From positions 94,683-128,531 of the forward strand of contig JABHAL010000015.1 in NCBI GenBank assembly GCA_018674305.1: 33,849 bases of DNA, in the 5' to 3' direction. Each line of letters begins with the position of its first letter. Position 1 is the stretch's first letter. The translations under genes were made by a program, and so were the position numbers. This document shows, piece by piece, positions 21,060-28,244 of this stretch. The DNA is from Candidatus Falkowbacteria bacterium (GTDB taxonomy: Bacteria > Patescibacteriota > Patescibacteriia > UBA11705 > JABHMO01). The notes beneath the pieces are model-generated. The model did no database searches. It had not been told where the DNA came from and saw only the letters and a list, made by a program, of their open reading frames with translations.

Positions 21060-21088
21060 AATATAGCAAATTATCTAACTTCTGTCAA
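21060..21088 (-). promoter_or_regulatory. Promoter of the tRNA-Asn attenuator
   Basis: TTGACA (21083-21088), 17-nt spacer, TATATT (21060-21065). The -35 box lies 5 nt after the stop of the upstream gene, as for the tRNA-His module. Confidence 0.9.
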
Positions 21089-21092
21089 GCCC

Positions 21093-22697
21093 CTACTCGT
21101 CCATCACTTCATCTTTCTTCTCTCGGAAAAACCCAAACAACCCTTCAAAGACCTCCATTAACAATTTAAATGGTGCATCAATTATAACATCTAGAAACAT
21201 TGCTAAAACATTTATCTTGGAAAATTTTCCTGACATCCAGCGGCCCATACTCACAAACGGCAAGGCAAAAAAGTCTATCAAGGCAGTAAGTAAATTGTCA
21301 CGCCGATCAACAACCAAAAGCTCCTTGACCGGTCGACGGATTCTAATTCCAAAGAAACTAACTAAAGTTAAAAACAGAACAAATATTAAACTGCTAAAAA
21401 AGTTGAACTCCAATTTATTCAATCCCCAGAAAATTACCATCAATGAAAAAACAAAGCTCAAGGAGTAAATAAAGTGGAACATAAAATTCGTAACTTTGCC
21501 TCTGCGTCTCGGATGTTTAAGCTCATAAGTTTTTCCCTTGCCCTCATCAAATACAATCTGGTCGATTTCGGTTATAATCTTTTTGGTGTTTTCTTTTTTC
21601 GGCATGCGGATCATAATAGCCACAAAAAACATCAGAACTGGTGGGAAGAAAACATTAATTGCGCCTGCAGTATAATCAATTGCCCCCGCTAAATAAAAAT
21701 CCATTGGTAATTCCAGCGATAAGGCTAAAATCATTTTTGTAAAAAAAACATAAATAATACTTCGAACTACACCACGACGAAGTTTAACATTCACTCCTTT
21801 GTAACGCTTGTTGATAGCTTTCTTTACCTCTGCCTCCAATGTTTCGCGGTCAGCCATAAGCTGATCGGTTTTGCCATGATTTGATTCAATAACATCTCGA
21901 ATAATCCAAAATATTATAGCTTTCTTTTGTAAAATCTTATTAAATGGTTTAACCCAAGGGTGATGCAGCTGTTTCTCCAATTCCATTTTTACCTTGTCAA
22001 TATTATTAGCAATTGTTTGAATCACTTTCTCGTCTGCATTTTTCCAATTTGGATAATATAAATTCAACAACATGGTCCGCATCATAGCCGCGTCCCATTT
22101 GAATAAAGCTCGGTAACAAGCAATATAGACTTGTAATTCCTTTTCTTTCTCATCTACGCCATTGTCCTTCAATTGAATTCTGGGATTATAAACTGAGAAC
22201 ATTGCTGTAACTAAAGCCTTTTCTTTACTTGGAGGAATTAGGGCTGCTTCAATCTCAACAGCTGCCATCTCCAAAAAGTATCGGTAAGTTTTTTTATCCA
22301 CTCGTCCGTCTATCTCTTTTATTCTGGTTAGCAATGAATTATATTTCTGAATTATTTCATCTACTTCATCTACCATTTCAAGTGGTACTTGGCTTTTTAT
22401 GTAACCACCACGAATAATTTCCTTTAATAAATGCTTAGCTAGATTTTCTTGGTGATAATTATCTAACAAGTAGTTCTCCATGATCACCTTTTCATATAAT
22501 AACTTTCTTTTTAAAATTCTAAAAATCCCATTCTTGCGGACAAGATGTTCTTCCTGATAATCAACGGCATTGCGGACCTTCTCGTAAACTAACGAAGCTT
22601 TACCAATGACTGCGCTGACCTTGAGCATTTCCCCAGACCCAAGCTTAGCTTTTTTATTTTGCAAGTTTTTAATCAACTTACTTAAGACTTTTGACAT
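21093..22697 (-). CDS. Large membrane-anchored protein of unknown function, 534 aa
   Basis: I recognise no family. Residues 1-305 are soluble, Lys/Glu-rich and predicted mostly helical. Hydrophobic segments follow at about 313-335, 350-370, 400-425 and 428-450, then a basic amphipathic stretch (GIRIRRPVKELLVVDRRD) and a hydrophobic C-terminal tail (INVLAMFLDVIIDAPFKLLM) ending in charged residues. The N-terminal half is probably cytoplasmic. No Cys-rich or nucleotide-binding motif is seen. The start is not supported by a Shine-Dalgarno site; ATG 22697 is the first in frame. The gene is followed directly by the tRNA-Asn attenuator promoter. Confidence 0.7.
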   Translation of the reverse strand: MSKVLSKLIKNLQNKKAKLGSGEMLKVSAVIGKASLVYEKVRNAVDYQEEHLVRKNGIFRILKRKLLYEKVIMENYLLDNYHQENLAKHLLKEIIRGGYIKSQVPLEMVDEVDEIIQKYNSLLTRIKEIDGRVDKKTYRYFLEMAAVEIEAALIPPSKEKALVTAMFSVYNPRIQLKDNGVDEKEKELQVYIACYRALFKWDAAMMRTMLLNLYYPNWKNADEKVIQTIANNIDKVKMELEKQLHHPWVKPFNKILQKKAIIFWIIRDVIESNHGKTDQLMADRETLEAEVKKAINKRYKGVNVKLRRGVVRSIIYVFFTKMILALSLELPMDFYLAGAIDYTAGAINVFFPPVLMFFVAIMIRMPKKENTKKIITEIDQIVFDEGKGKTYELKHPRRRGKVTNFMFHFIYSLSFVFSLMVIFWGLNKLEFNFFSSLIFVLFLTLVSFFGIRIRRPVKELLVVDRRDNLLTALIDFFALPFVSMGRWMSGKFSKINVLAMFLDVIIDAPFKLLMEVFEGLFGFFREKKDEVMDE

Positions 22698-22788
22698 AAA
22701 ATATAAGTAATAAAGGAAACTTTAACTTAAATCATTAATCAGTTAACTGGCTACACTATAGCAAAATTAAACTAAAAAAACAACAGCC

Positions 22789-22805
22789 TTGGCTAAATTT
22801 GCCAA
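22789..22805 (-). terminator. Weak intrinsic terminator
   Basis: TTGGC/GCCAA stem with a 7-nt loop, then GGCTGTTGTTTTTTT on the minus strand. Ends the EF-Tu-like gene. Confidence 0.45.
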
Positions 22806-22811
22806 TTAATT

Positions 22812-23060
22812 TTACACTTTGTACACTCGGTAACCTGACCGTACTTTTTCACTTACTTTGAGGCCTACATCATCACCCTTTTTAGCCTTTTTAATTGACT
22901 CTCGTTCAATTTGCATTGAGTCAACAACTTGTTCAAATTCCACTTCTCCACCCTGAATTTTGATCGTTTCACCAACCTTCAAAGGCTTATCCAATTTCAA
23001 TACGGCAACACCAATGTTCTCAAAGTAGTTTGCCACTTTACCGATTAATTTTTCGGCCAT
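22812..23060 (-). CDS. EF-Tu domain-2-like small protein, 82 aa
   Basis: A stand-alone beta-barrel like domain 2 of translation GTPases: MAEKLIGKVANYFENIGVAV, then LKVGETIKIQGG, DSMQIERESIKKAKKGDDVGLKV and RSGYRVYKV. Database entries call this 'translation elongation factor-like protein' and it is frequent in Patescibacteria and archaea. There is no GTPase domain, and the cellular role is unknown. I take ATG 23060 (MAEKLIG), which matches the family N-terminus, rather than the in-frame ATG 12 nt upstream. No Shine-Dalgarno site is visible; the upstream region is a degenerate AATTACN repeat. Confidence 0.85.
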   Translation of the reverse strand: MAEKLIGKVANYFENIGVAVLKLDKPLKVGETIKIQGGEVEFEQVVDSMQIERESIKKAKKGDDVGLKVSEKVRSGYRVYKV

Positions 23061-23067
23061 ATATATT

Positions 23068-23111
23068 AGCAATTAGTAATCAGTAATTTGTAATTGGTAA
23101 TTGGTAATTAC
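23068..23111. repeat. Degenerate AATTACN heptamer repeat
   Basis: About six imperfect copies (plus-strand variants of GTAATTG and AGTAATC) fill most of the gap upstream of the EF-Tu-like gene. Probably simple-sequence slippage; it may also carry the promoter. Confidence 0.5.
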
Positions 23112-23124
23112 GCGTTGATCATTA

Positions 23125-23838
23125 TTAAATAATTAACATTATAATCCCCAACGCAATCAGCATTAACCCGATTGCTAAACGCATCCATCTTTTATTTTCT
23201 TTGCGCCATTTATCTATTTTTTCAGGCGGTAAGCCATAATATACAGAAAATAAAATCACTAACAAAGGAAGAACAAAAATCAAATTATAAAGTAATAAAT
23301 AAGCAAATGCTTGCCACCAGGTATTCTTAGCAGCTAAAAGTGATAAAATCGCCAAATAAACTCCACCAGTACAAGGTAGTTCAAACAGAGCAACTAATAA
23401 GCCGAGAACAATCGCAGCTGGCAAAGTTGCTTTTTTAATGTACTTTTGTAATAACGGTTTTTTAGAATCTGGAATTGCCAAGGTGAATCCTTTACCTGAC
23501 CAGAAAACTTCTTTTAGATTAATTAAACCAAGAATTATAGCCAAAGCAGCCGTGAAATAATAAAACCACTTTGTAACGTGAATACTTTGAACAAAACTTA
23601 ACAAACCTAGACCTGAAATGAAATAAACAAGAAAAACTACAGAAATGTAAACCAATCCGATTGTCAACATTCGTTTCTTGTTTTTCACGGCCATTAAATA
23701 CAAAATAAGAAATACTAAAACTGCAAATGCACAAGGATTAATCGAATCGATTACAGCTGAGCCGATGATTAAGGGGATTGTTATACCATTCATAAGTGAC
23801 AAATTAATAAAGTTTATAAAGTTACTGCTGAAGTTCAT
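23125..23838 (-). CDS. CcdA/DsbD-like thiol-disulfide membrane transporter, about 237 aa
   Basis: Polytopic membrane protein with six hydrophobic segments. Two conserved Cys sites fit the CcdA family: SINPCAFAVLVFLILYL near the start and ELPCTGGVYLAILSLLA after the third helix. CcdA moves reducing equivalents from cytoplasmic thioredoxin to extracytoplasmic thiols. The start is uncertain: the frame is open up to 23979, but upstream it overlaps the DUF389 gene. I choose the ATG at 23838, 17 nt inside that gene's end; 23793 is also possible. The overlap suggests coupling to the DUF389 gene, whose Cys-rich tail could be a redox partner. Confidence 0.8.
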   Translation of the reverse strand: MNFSSNFINFINLSLMNGITIPLIIGSAVIDSINPCAFAVLVFLILYLMAVKNKKRMLTIGLVYISVVFLVYFISGLGLLSFVQSIHVTKWFYYFTAALAIILGLINLKEVFWSGKGFTLAIPDSKKPLLQKYIKKATLPAAIVLGLLVALFELPCTGGVYLAILSLLAAKNTWWQAFAYLLLYNLIFVLPLLVILFSVYYGLPPEKIDKWRKENKRWMRLAIGLMLIALGIIMLII

Positions 23839-25117
23839 CAGGAGAACTTTCATCAAAGCATGGTGTTCCTCCGGCAAATAATAGATCTTCACAAAGGCCC
23901 GTTTCTTCATTATATTGTTGGCCAGCAAACTCGACACCATTTTCACAAATAATAATTTTAGGACAAATAGGACAGCCAACTAATTTAGAATAAGAACGTA
24001 TCACTTTTTTGTTCCCAATAGATATTGGACATTTGATTAATTCATTGAGATTTTCAACTGGTTCTTGTACCAAGGGAGTCTCGTCATCCTTCCAAAGATC
24101 AGACAACTTTCTTCCGACTTCTAAGGTTGGCACCACTGTCACATTTAGAATTACCGTTTCTTTCAATCTTTTGGTTAAAATATTCTCCATTGCCTCGACC
24201 TCATCCTCAGTAATCCCTTCTTTTGCCTGTACTGTTAAATTAGCAACTAAAATATCATTTTTTTGATCAATCTTCAAGCTGGATACTGCTACATTTTGCA
24301 AACTAGAAACTACAACATCTTTTACTGCCTTTGATTGTTTCACTGTCAGTGCGGTTTGTTTCGTAATTAATACAAGTGGCACAATAATAACAATTAACAA
24401 AAGTAAGCTCCACCGAAAGCCAGATTTTCTTTTTTCTTCAGCTTGAGCTGAACTAGTAGAAAAGTTGGAAATTAAAAACAAAATTGTAGCCGCAAAAGTA
24501 ATTGCTATCAGATTGGATAAATACAATAAGAATGCTCCAGCAGCTGCATCAAATTCACCTCTAGCTAATGACAATCCAACCGTAGCAACTGGCGGCACAA
24601 TCGCAGCCGCAACAACAACACCGGAAATTGCGCTCCCCATTTTCGGATAAGCAATGATAAAGGCGCCCACGAAACCGGCAGCTAAAGCAATTAAAAGCTC
24701 TAATAATGTTGGTTGCGTTCTGGATAAGAATTCCTTGCTTTCAATAACAACTTCCGGGGCAATCAGGCCAACCAATATTGAGAAAATAACAATTACCAAA
24801 GTCGATTTAAGAATTGTCATTAACGAAGTTCTCAATATATGTGAACGTCCCATTGTAACCCCCAAGGCCATTCCTAAAATCGGCCAAACCAAAGGAGCCA
24901 ACAACATTCCACCGATTACAACAGCAGCCGAATCAATAACGATTCCCAATGCAATAATTATCCCGGCGAAAAGTGTCATTACATAGAAATCAAAATCACC
25001 TTTTGCATTTTCATTGATTTGCTCGAAAACTTTTATTTGTCGCTTGCCAGCAATGAAAAAACTTTTAAAAAATCTACGCTTTAAAACCTGCGCTTCCTGT
25101 TTTTTTACTTTTTGCAT
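23822..25117 (-). CDS. DUF389 (TIGR00341-like) membrane protein with Cys-rich tail, 431 aa
   Basis: The N-terminal core (about residues 40-245) matches DUF389 membrane proteins: FDFYVMTLFAGIIIALGIV, GGMLLAPLVWPILGMALGV and AYPKMGSAISGVVVAAAIVPP. A soluble domain (270-345, KDVVVSSLQNVAVSSLKID) follows. Unusually, the last 70 residues carry seven Cys, including GCPICPK (a CxxC) and CEDLLFAGGTPC, which looks extracytoplasmic and disulfide-forming. The molecular role of DUF389 is not established. It overlaps the CcdA-like gene, which supports a redox link. Only a weak AGGAT precedes the ATG. Confidence 0.85.
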   Translation of the reverse strand: MQKVKKQEAQVLKRRFFKSFFIAGKRQIKVFEQINENAKGDFDFYVMTLFAGIIIALGIVIDSAAVVIGGMLLAPLVWPILGMALGVTMGRSHILRTSLMTILKSTLVIVIFSILVGLIAPEVVIESKEFLSRTQPTLLELLIALAAGFVGAFIIAYPKMGSAISGVVVAAAIVPPVATVGLSLARGEFDAAAGAFLLYLSNLIAITFAATILFLISNFSTSSAQAEEKRKSGFRWSLLLLIVIIVPLVLITKQTALTVKQSKAVKDVVVSSLQNVAVSSLKIDQKNDILVANLTVQAKEGITEDEVEAMENILTKRLKETVILNVTVVPTLEVGRKLSDLWKDDETPLVQEPVENLNELIKCPISIGNKKVIRSYSKLVGCPICPKIIICENGVEFAGQQYNEETGLCEDLLFAGGTPCFDESSPDELQQ

Positions 25118-25175
25118 AAATTGATCCTATTTTAATATTTATAGTATAGCAAATTATGACAATTAAAGAAAATAA

Positions 25176-25204
25176 TAAATAACAACTCACCGAATTAAAG
25201 TCAA
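25176..25204 (-). promoter_or_regulatory. Candidate promoter of the DUF389 gene
   Basis: TTGACT (25199-25204), 17-nt spacer, TATTTA (25176-25181). A TATACT box nearer the gene is an alternative. An AACACC/GGTGTT hairpin lies just upstream. Confidence 0.4.
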
Positions 25205-25275
25205 TAGCTTGGCAACACCTACAGTGGTGTTAAATGTAATTAATTCTAGGATGTAAATGTTCATAATTATTGTAT

Positions 25276-25404
25276 TTAGCCACCTGGCCCTGAAAGGGCC
25301 AGGCTAGGTTTTGTAAAGGCTACTAAAGTAGCCTGAAGAGACTTAGCCCCATTTATGGGGGTTTAGAATATAATAGCCTGGGGTTTTCAACCCCAGGTGG
25401 CTAA
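25276..25404. repeat. 129-bp multi-hairpin palindromic element
   Basis: Terminal inverted repeats TTAGCCACC/GGTGGCTAA enclose four perfect or near-perfect hairpins: CCTGGCCCT/AGGGCCAGG (25283-25303), AGGCTACT/AGTAGCCT (25317-25334), CCCC/GGGG with ATTTAT loop (25347-25360) and CCTGGGGTT/AACCCCAGG (25377-25397). It has no ORF and lies in the gap between the divergent DUF389 and rhomboid genes. It resembles a non-autonomous palindromic (REP/MITE-like) element or a structured RNA. The rest of the 25118-25537 gap holds only promoters. Confidence 0.65.
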
Positions 25405-25459
25405 GTAAGTAAAATTTAACTCATTAATATTGCCAAGGTATTGAACCATTACAACTCAC

Positions 25460-25488
25460 TTGACATTTCCACTAATATGTTTTAATAT
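25460..25488 (+). promoter_or_regulatory. Promoter of the rhomboid gene
   Basis: TTGACA (25460-25465), 17-nt spacer, TAATAT (25483-25488). Confidence 0.85.
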
Positions 25489-25537
25489 GTATTGTTAATC
25501 AAAATTGCTCATTATAAATATTCAATCGGAGGCTTAA

Positions 25538-26239
25538 ATGGAGAAAACAGCAATAGTCACAAAGATTCGCTCACGCATCAGTTATAATGCACCTGTAATT
25601 TACACTTATGCAATAATTTGCATGCTAATCCTGGCGCTAACCTCGATCTTTTCTGGACTACATGTCTTTGTTGAATCACCAGCTGAATTTGCCACGGACA
25701 AAGTATTATTTTGGCTTGGCTTGTTCACTCACATTTTTGGTCATTCTGGCTGGGAGCATTACGCTGCTAACTTTATGTTAATTGTGCTGATTGGTCCTTT
25801 GCTTGAAGAAAAGTATGGTTCTTGGTGGTTAATTCTAATGATTATCACTACCAGTATAATCACTGCGCTTTTCAACACCCTGTTATTTGATCATACGGTT
25901 CGGGGGGCAAGTGGAATAACCTTCATGTTTATCATCTTGGCATCTTATGCTGGAGCAAAAGTCAATAAAATTCCATTTGGTTTTCTATTAGCAATTCTAA
26001 TCTTTCTCAGTGTGGAAGTTGTGGGTATGTTCAATGATGATAACATTGCTCACTTTAGTCACTTAGTGGGCGGTGGTTGTGGGGCCTTTATGGCAAGTTT
26101 GTATATCAAACTACAACACAAAATACAAGCTAGACGTTTAGCTAAACAACCCAGTGATGAATTTGCAACTGAACCTTCACCCGCCCCAATTAACCCGGCA
26201 ACTGGTGAAATTGATTTAGAAAAACTATTAAGCGATTAA
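25538..26239 (+). CDS. Rhomboid-family intramembrane serine protease, 233 aa
   Basis: Six hydrophobic segments between residues 20 and 190. The family signatures are present: HSGWEHYAANFMLIVLIGPLL (the H-x(n)-N oxyanion region on TM2), RGASGITFMFI (the catalytic Ser in GxSG on TM4) and IAHFSHLVGGGCGAF (the catalytic His with GG on TM6). So it should cleave membrane-embedded substrates. The C-terminal 40 residues are a soluble, Pro-rich tail. The substrate is unknown. ATG 25538 has CGGAGG 7 nt upstream. It is one of few plus-strand genes and is followed by a terminator shared with the convergent gene. Confidence 0.93.
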   Translation: MEKTAIVTKIRSRISYNAPVIYTYAIICMLILALTSIFSGLHVFVESPAEFATDKVLFWLGLFTHIFGHSGWEHYAANFMLIVLIGPLLEEKYGSWWLILMIITTSIITALFNTLLFDHTVRGASGITFMFIILASYAGAKVNKIPFGFLLAILIFLSVEVVGMFNDDNIAHFSHLVGGGCGAFMASLYIKLQHKIQARRLAKQPSDEFATEPSPAPINPATGEIDLEKLLSD

Positions 26240-26244
26240 ATATA

Positions 26245-26276
26245 AAAGGTGTAGTTAACATTGTAACTACACCTTT
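26245..26276. terminator. Bidirectional intrinsic terminator
   Basis: AAAGGTGTAGTTA and its inverse with a 6-nt loop, A- and T-runs on both sides, between convergent genes. Confidence 0.9.
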
Positions 26277-26281
26277 TTTGT

Positions 26282-27175
26282 TTACTTGATAAAAATCACT
26301 ACTTGTTCTTTCACCTGATCATCTTCAACTGGTGAAATTACGACGTCAAACTGTCCAAGAAAACCTTTGGTCAGTTTATTCTTGCGGAAACTGCCAGTTT
26401 GCAATTCCCCGAACTTATCACTGTCCAGCTTAGCCCAAGTTTTCAGAGCTGAACACATCAACGGCAAAAGACTCAGTGGCGGTGATTTGGGTCGACAGAG
26501 CTCCTTCTTGTCATCATGAACAGAAATATTCAGCGCACGATAATTCTGCCCCTTTACCTTATTGCCTGGTTCAAGGTGAACCTTCTTGGCTCCACTTTCT
26601 TTGGCTCGCTCAAGGATTGCCAATAACATCCAACCTGCTGTACTTTCCTCAACCTTCAAAGAATGGCTAACCTCAGCCTCTGGCTCCGAAGTCTTGTCAT
26701 CTTTTTTGACTTCTTCAGCAACCGTCTCCTCGACCCCAGGTTGCTCTTGCACCTTAAGATACTTCTCAATAGCCGCCCGAATCTCCTTGCTTGTTGCTCT
26801 ATAATACTTGAACGTCACGTTCAACTTGACCGCTCTAGCAACAGCGAACAACATCCCGGAATCTTCGGTCACAGCCACATGAACTTCGTCGCCCTTTCGA
26901 TCAAAAGCAAAAACCAAACTACGAAATGCTTCATCTTTGGTGAAAACTTCCAAAGCCTCAGCTGACGGAACAACCTTCTTAAGTTTCATCTCAGGAAAAC
27001 TACGGACCATCAAGCTTCGTGAATTGGTCAGAAAGTATCGAGTGAGAGCAAAAGCACCTTTGGCCGCTTGCTTGGCTTCATCTCCAGTTTCTAGTAATTC
27101 TTTAGCATCTTCCGGATCTACTAAACCATTTGCAACCGCTTTGTCCATCAGCTCCTTTAAACTAAACTTACTCAT
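26282..27175 (-). CDS. PilB/GspE-like protein lacking the ATPase domain, 297 aa
   Basis: By eye the protein aligns with the first half of PilB at 13769. Residues 1-140 match the MshEN-type domain (VVPSAEALEVFTKDEAF corresponds to IAIPEDVLKVFSKRDAV, and DEVHVAVTEDSGMLFAVARAV to the following sheet). After an acidic linker, residues 190-297 match the N2 domain (ERAKESGAKKVHLEP corresponds to KGASDIHIE). It stops exactly where the Walker-A domain would begin, so no ATP hydrolysis is expected. I choose ATG 27175, which has AAGGAGG upstream, not the earlier in-frame ATG at 27208. It forms an operon with the next gene. A regulatory or decoy role at the pilus machine is inference. Confidence 0.65.
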   Translation of the reverse strand: MSKFSLKELMDKAVANGLVDPEDAKELLETGDEAKQAAKGAFALTRYFLTNSRSLMVRSFPEMKLKKVVPSAEALEVFTKDEAFRSLVFAFDRKGDEVHVAVTEDSGMLFAVARAVKLNVTFKYYRATSKEIRAAIEKYLKVQEQPGVEETVAEEVKKDDKTSEPEAEVSHSLKVEESTAGWMLLAILERAKESGAKKVHLEPGNKVKGQNYRALNISVHDDKKELCRPKSPPLSLLPLMCSALKTWAKLDSDKFGELQTGSFRKNKLTKGFLGQFDVVISPVEDDQVKEQVVIFIK

Positions 27176-27234
27176 TGAATCCTCCTTGCCCCGAAGTCTT
27201 TCGACCATCGGAAGAATGTACTTCAGGGCTGATT

Positions 27235-27639
27235 TTAGATTAATCGTGACAACTGAAGTTCGAACCCTTCTTGACCTGCCTGTTCACTTAAAACTATTAC
27301 CTGAACTAGTATTTTAACTCCTCCGATAAGTTTAATTTCAAATTCTCTTTTGTCACCTGGCCTACCCTTCTCTACTTGGAATCCTGACCTTTTACGGATC
27401 TCAGCAAACAAGTACTGTTTATTATCTCCCGAAGTTGTAATAGACTGTCGGACGTGACCGTGCAGGCAATGATAGACTTCCAACTCACCAGCCTTTGCCA
27501 TCAAAGTAACTGAATTCAAACCTAAATCCACAACGTGAGCAATTAACAGTTTTAAAAAAAGGGCACTACTTCTTTTCATCCCCTCTTCTGATACAAGAAT
27601 ACTACTACTAAGCTCATCAAGATTAATTGTATTCCCCAT
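27235..27639 (-). CDS. Stand-alone PilB N2-like domain protein, 134 aa
   Basis: Residues 25-134 follow the N2 domain of PilB: FLKLLIAHVVDLGLNSVTLMA corresponds to the ASDIHIE helix-strand, LFAEIRKRSGFQVEKGRPGD to SRIKIMSDLDISERRLPQD, and REFEIKLIGG...VQVIVLSEQAGQEGFELQLSRL to the last two strands. The conserved Asp-Ile-His is lost (NSVTL), and there is no ATPase domain. It is therefore a degenerate relative, the first gene of a two-gene operon with the 26282 gene. ATG 27639 has AGGAG 7 nt upstream. The similarity is by eye and needs a profile search. Confidence 0.6.
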   Translation of the reverse strand: MGNTINLDELSSSILVSEEGMKRSSALFLKLLIAHVVDLGLNSVTLMAKAGELEVYHCLHGHVRQSITTSGDNKQYLFAEIRKRSGFQVEKGRPGDKREFEIKLIGGVKILVQVIVLSEQAGQEGFELQLSRLI

Positions 27640-27681
27640 TGTGATCTCCTATGAGATTTTTAATGATCTTAACATCAATTA

Positions 27682-27710
27682 AGCTTAGATTACTTTCTTT
27701 ACTGTGTCAA
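27682..27710 (-). promoter_or_regulatory. Promoter of the PilB-like pair
   Basis: TTGACA (27705-27710), 17-nt spacer, TAAGCT (27682-27687), followed by TAATTG as at 29160. Confidence 0.75.
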
Positions 27711-27735
27711 CACTGAAACATTATTTAAACAAAAA

Positions 27736-27759
27736 AGGCCTGTCTCATAAGACAAGCCT
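27736..27759 (-). terminator. Intrinsic terminator
   Basis: AGGCTTGTCT pairs with AGACAGGCCT on the minus strand (one G-U), then TTTTTTG. Ends the 27771-28151 gene. Confidence 0.85.
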
Positions 27760-27770
27760 CTTTTTAATAT

Positions 27771-28151
27771 TTACATTACTTGTATTAATAAATATATCCC
27801 CAAAATCAACGCAATAACAATATCAAGTGCCCAAAGCCAATTATTTTTCATGAAGTACTTAGCTAAATGCATTGTTTCTTTGGGAAAAAATAACATGAAC
27901 AGTCCCTTAATTAAAGTAAGCCAACCAATAACTGTGATTACAATTCGCCAAGCATCAACCCAGACATTGTGTCCGAAAATCATTAAAAGACCAATAACCA
28001 AAGTGAATGTTCCAAATAAAAAAACCCAACCTTCATCATGTTTAATTTCTTTTAAAACTTCATTGAAAAACTTTTTACGTAGGGCCATAAACAGAGCCAT
28101 GACCACAAAGAATAAGCCAAATACTTTGGCTAATAAAATTGAAGTGAACAT
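27771..28151 (-). CDS. Small four-helix membrane protein, 126 aa
   Basis: Four hydrophobic helices (about 3-22, 42-60, 65-88 and 105-125) separated by short basic loops (RKKFFNEVLKEIKHDEG). No catalytic motif. Similar short integral membrane proteins are widespread in Patescibacteria without known function. An extended -10 promoter TGTTATAAT (28180-28185) lies 29 nt upstream; no Shine-Dalgarno site is visible. Confidence 0.72.
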   Translation of the reverse strand: MFTSILLAKVFGLFFVVMALFMALRKKFFNEVLKEIKHDEGWVFLFGTFTLVIGLLMIFGHNVWVDAWRIVITVIGWLTLIKGLFMLFFPKETMHLAKYFMKNNWLWALDIVIALILGIYLLIQVM

Positions 28152-28179
28152 AAGGATTTACTTATGAATTATTAATTAT

Positions 28180-28185
28180 ATTATA
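28180..28185 (-). promoter_or_regulatory. Extended -10 promoter of the 27771-28151 gene
   Basis: TGTTATAAT, without a good -35 box; leader about 22 nt. Confidence 0.5.
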
Positions 28186-28218
28186 ACACAAAAATATTAT
28201 TATTTGTAAAAAAATAAA

Positions 28219-28239
28219 AATCGCCCAGTATGGGCGATT
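28219..28239 (-). terminator. Intrinsic terminator
   Basis: AATCGCCCA with its inverse, 3-nt loop, then TTTTTATTTTTTT on the minus strand. Ends the LIM-peptidase gene. Confidence 0.92.
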
Positions 28240-28244
28240 ATAGC

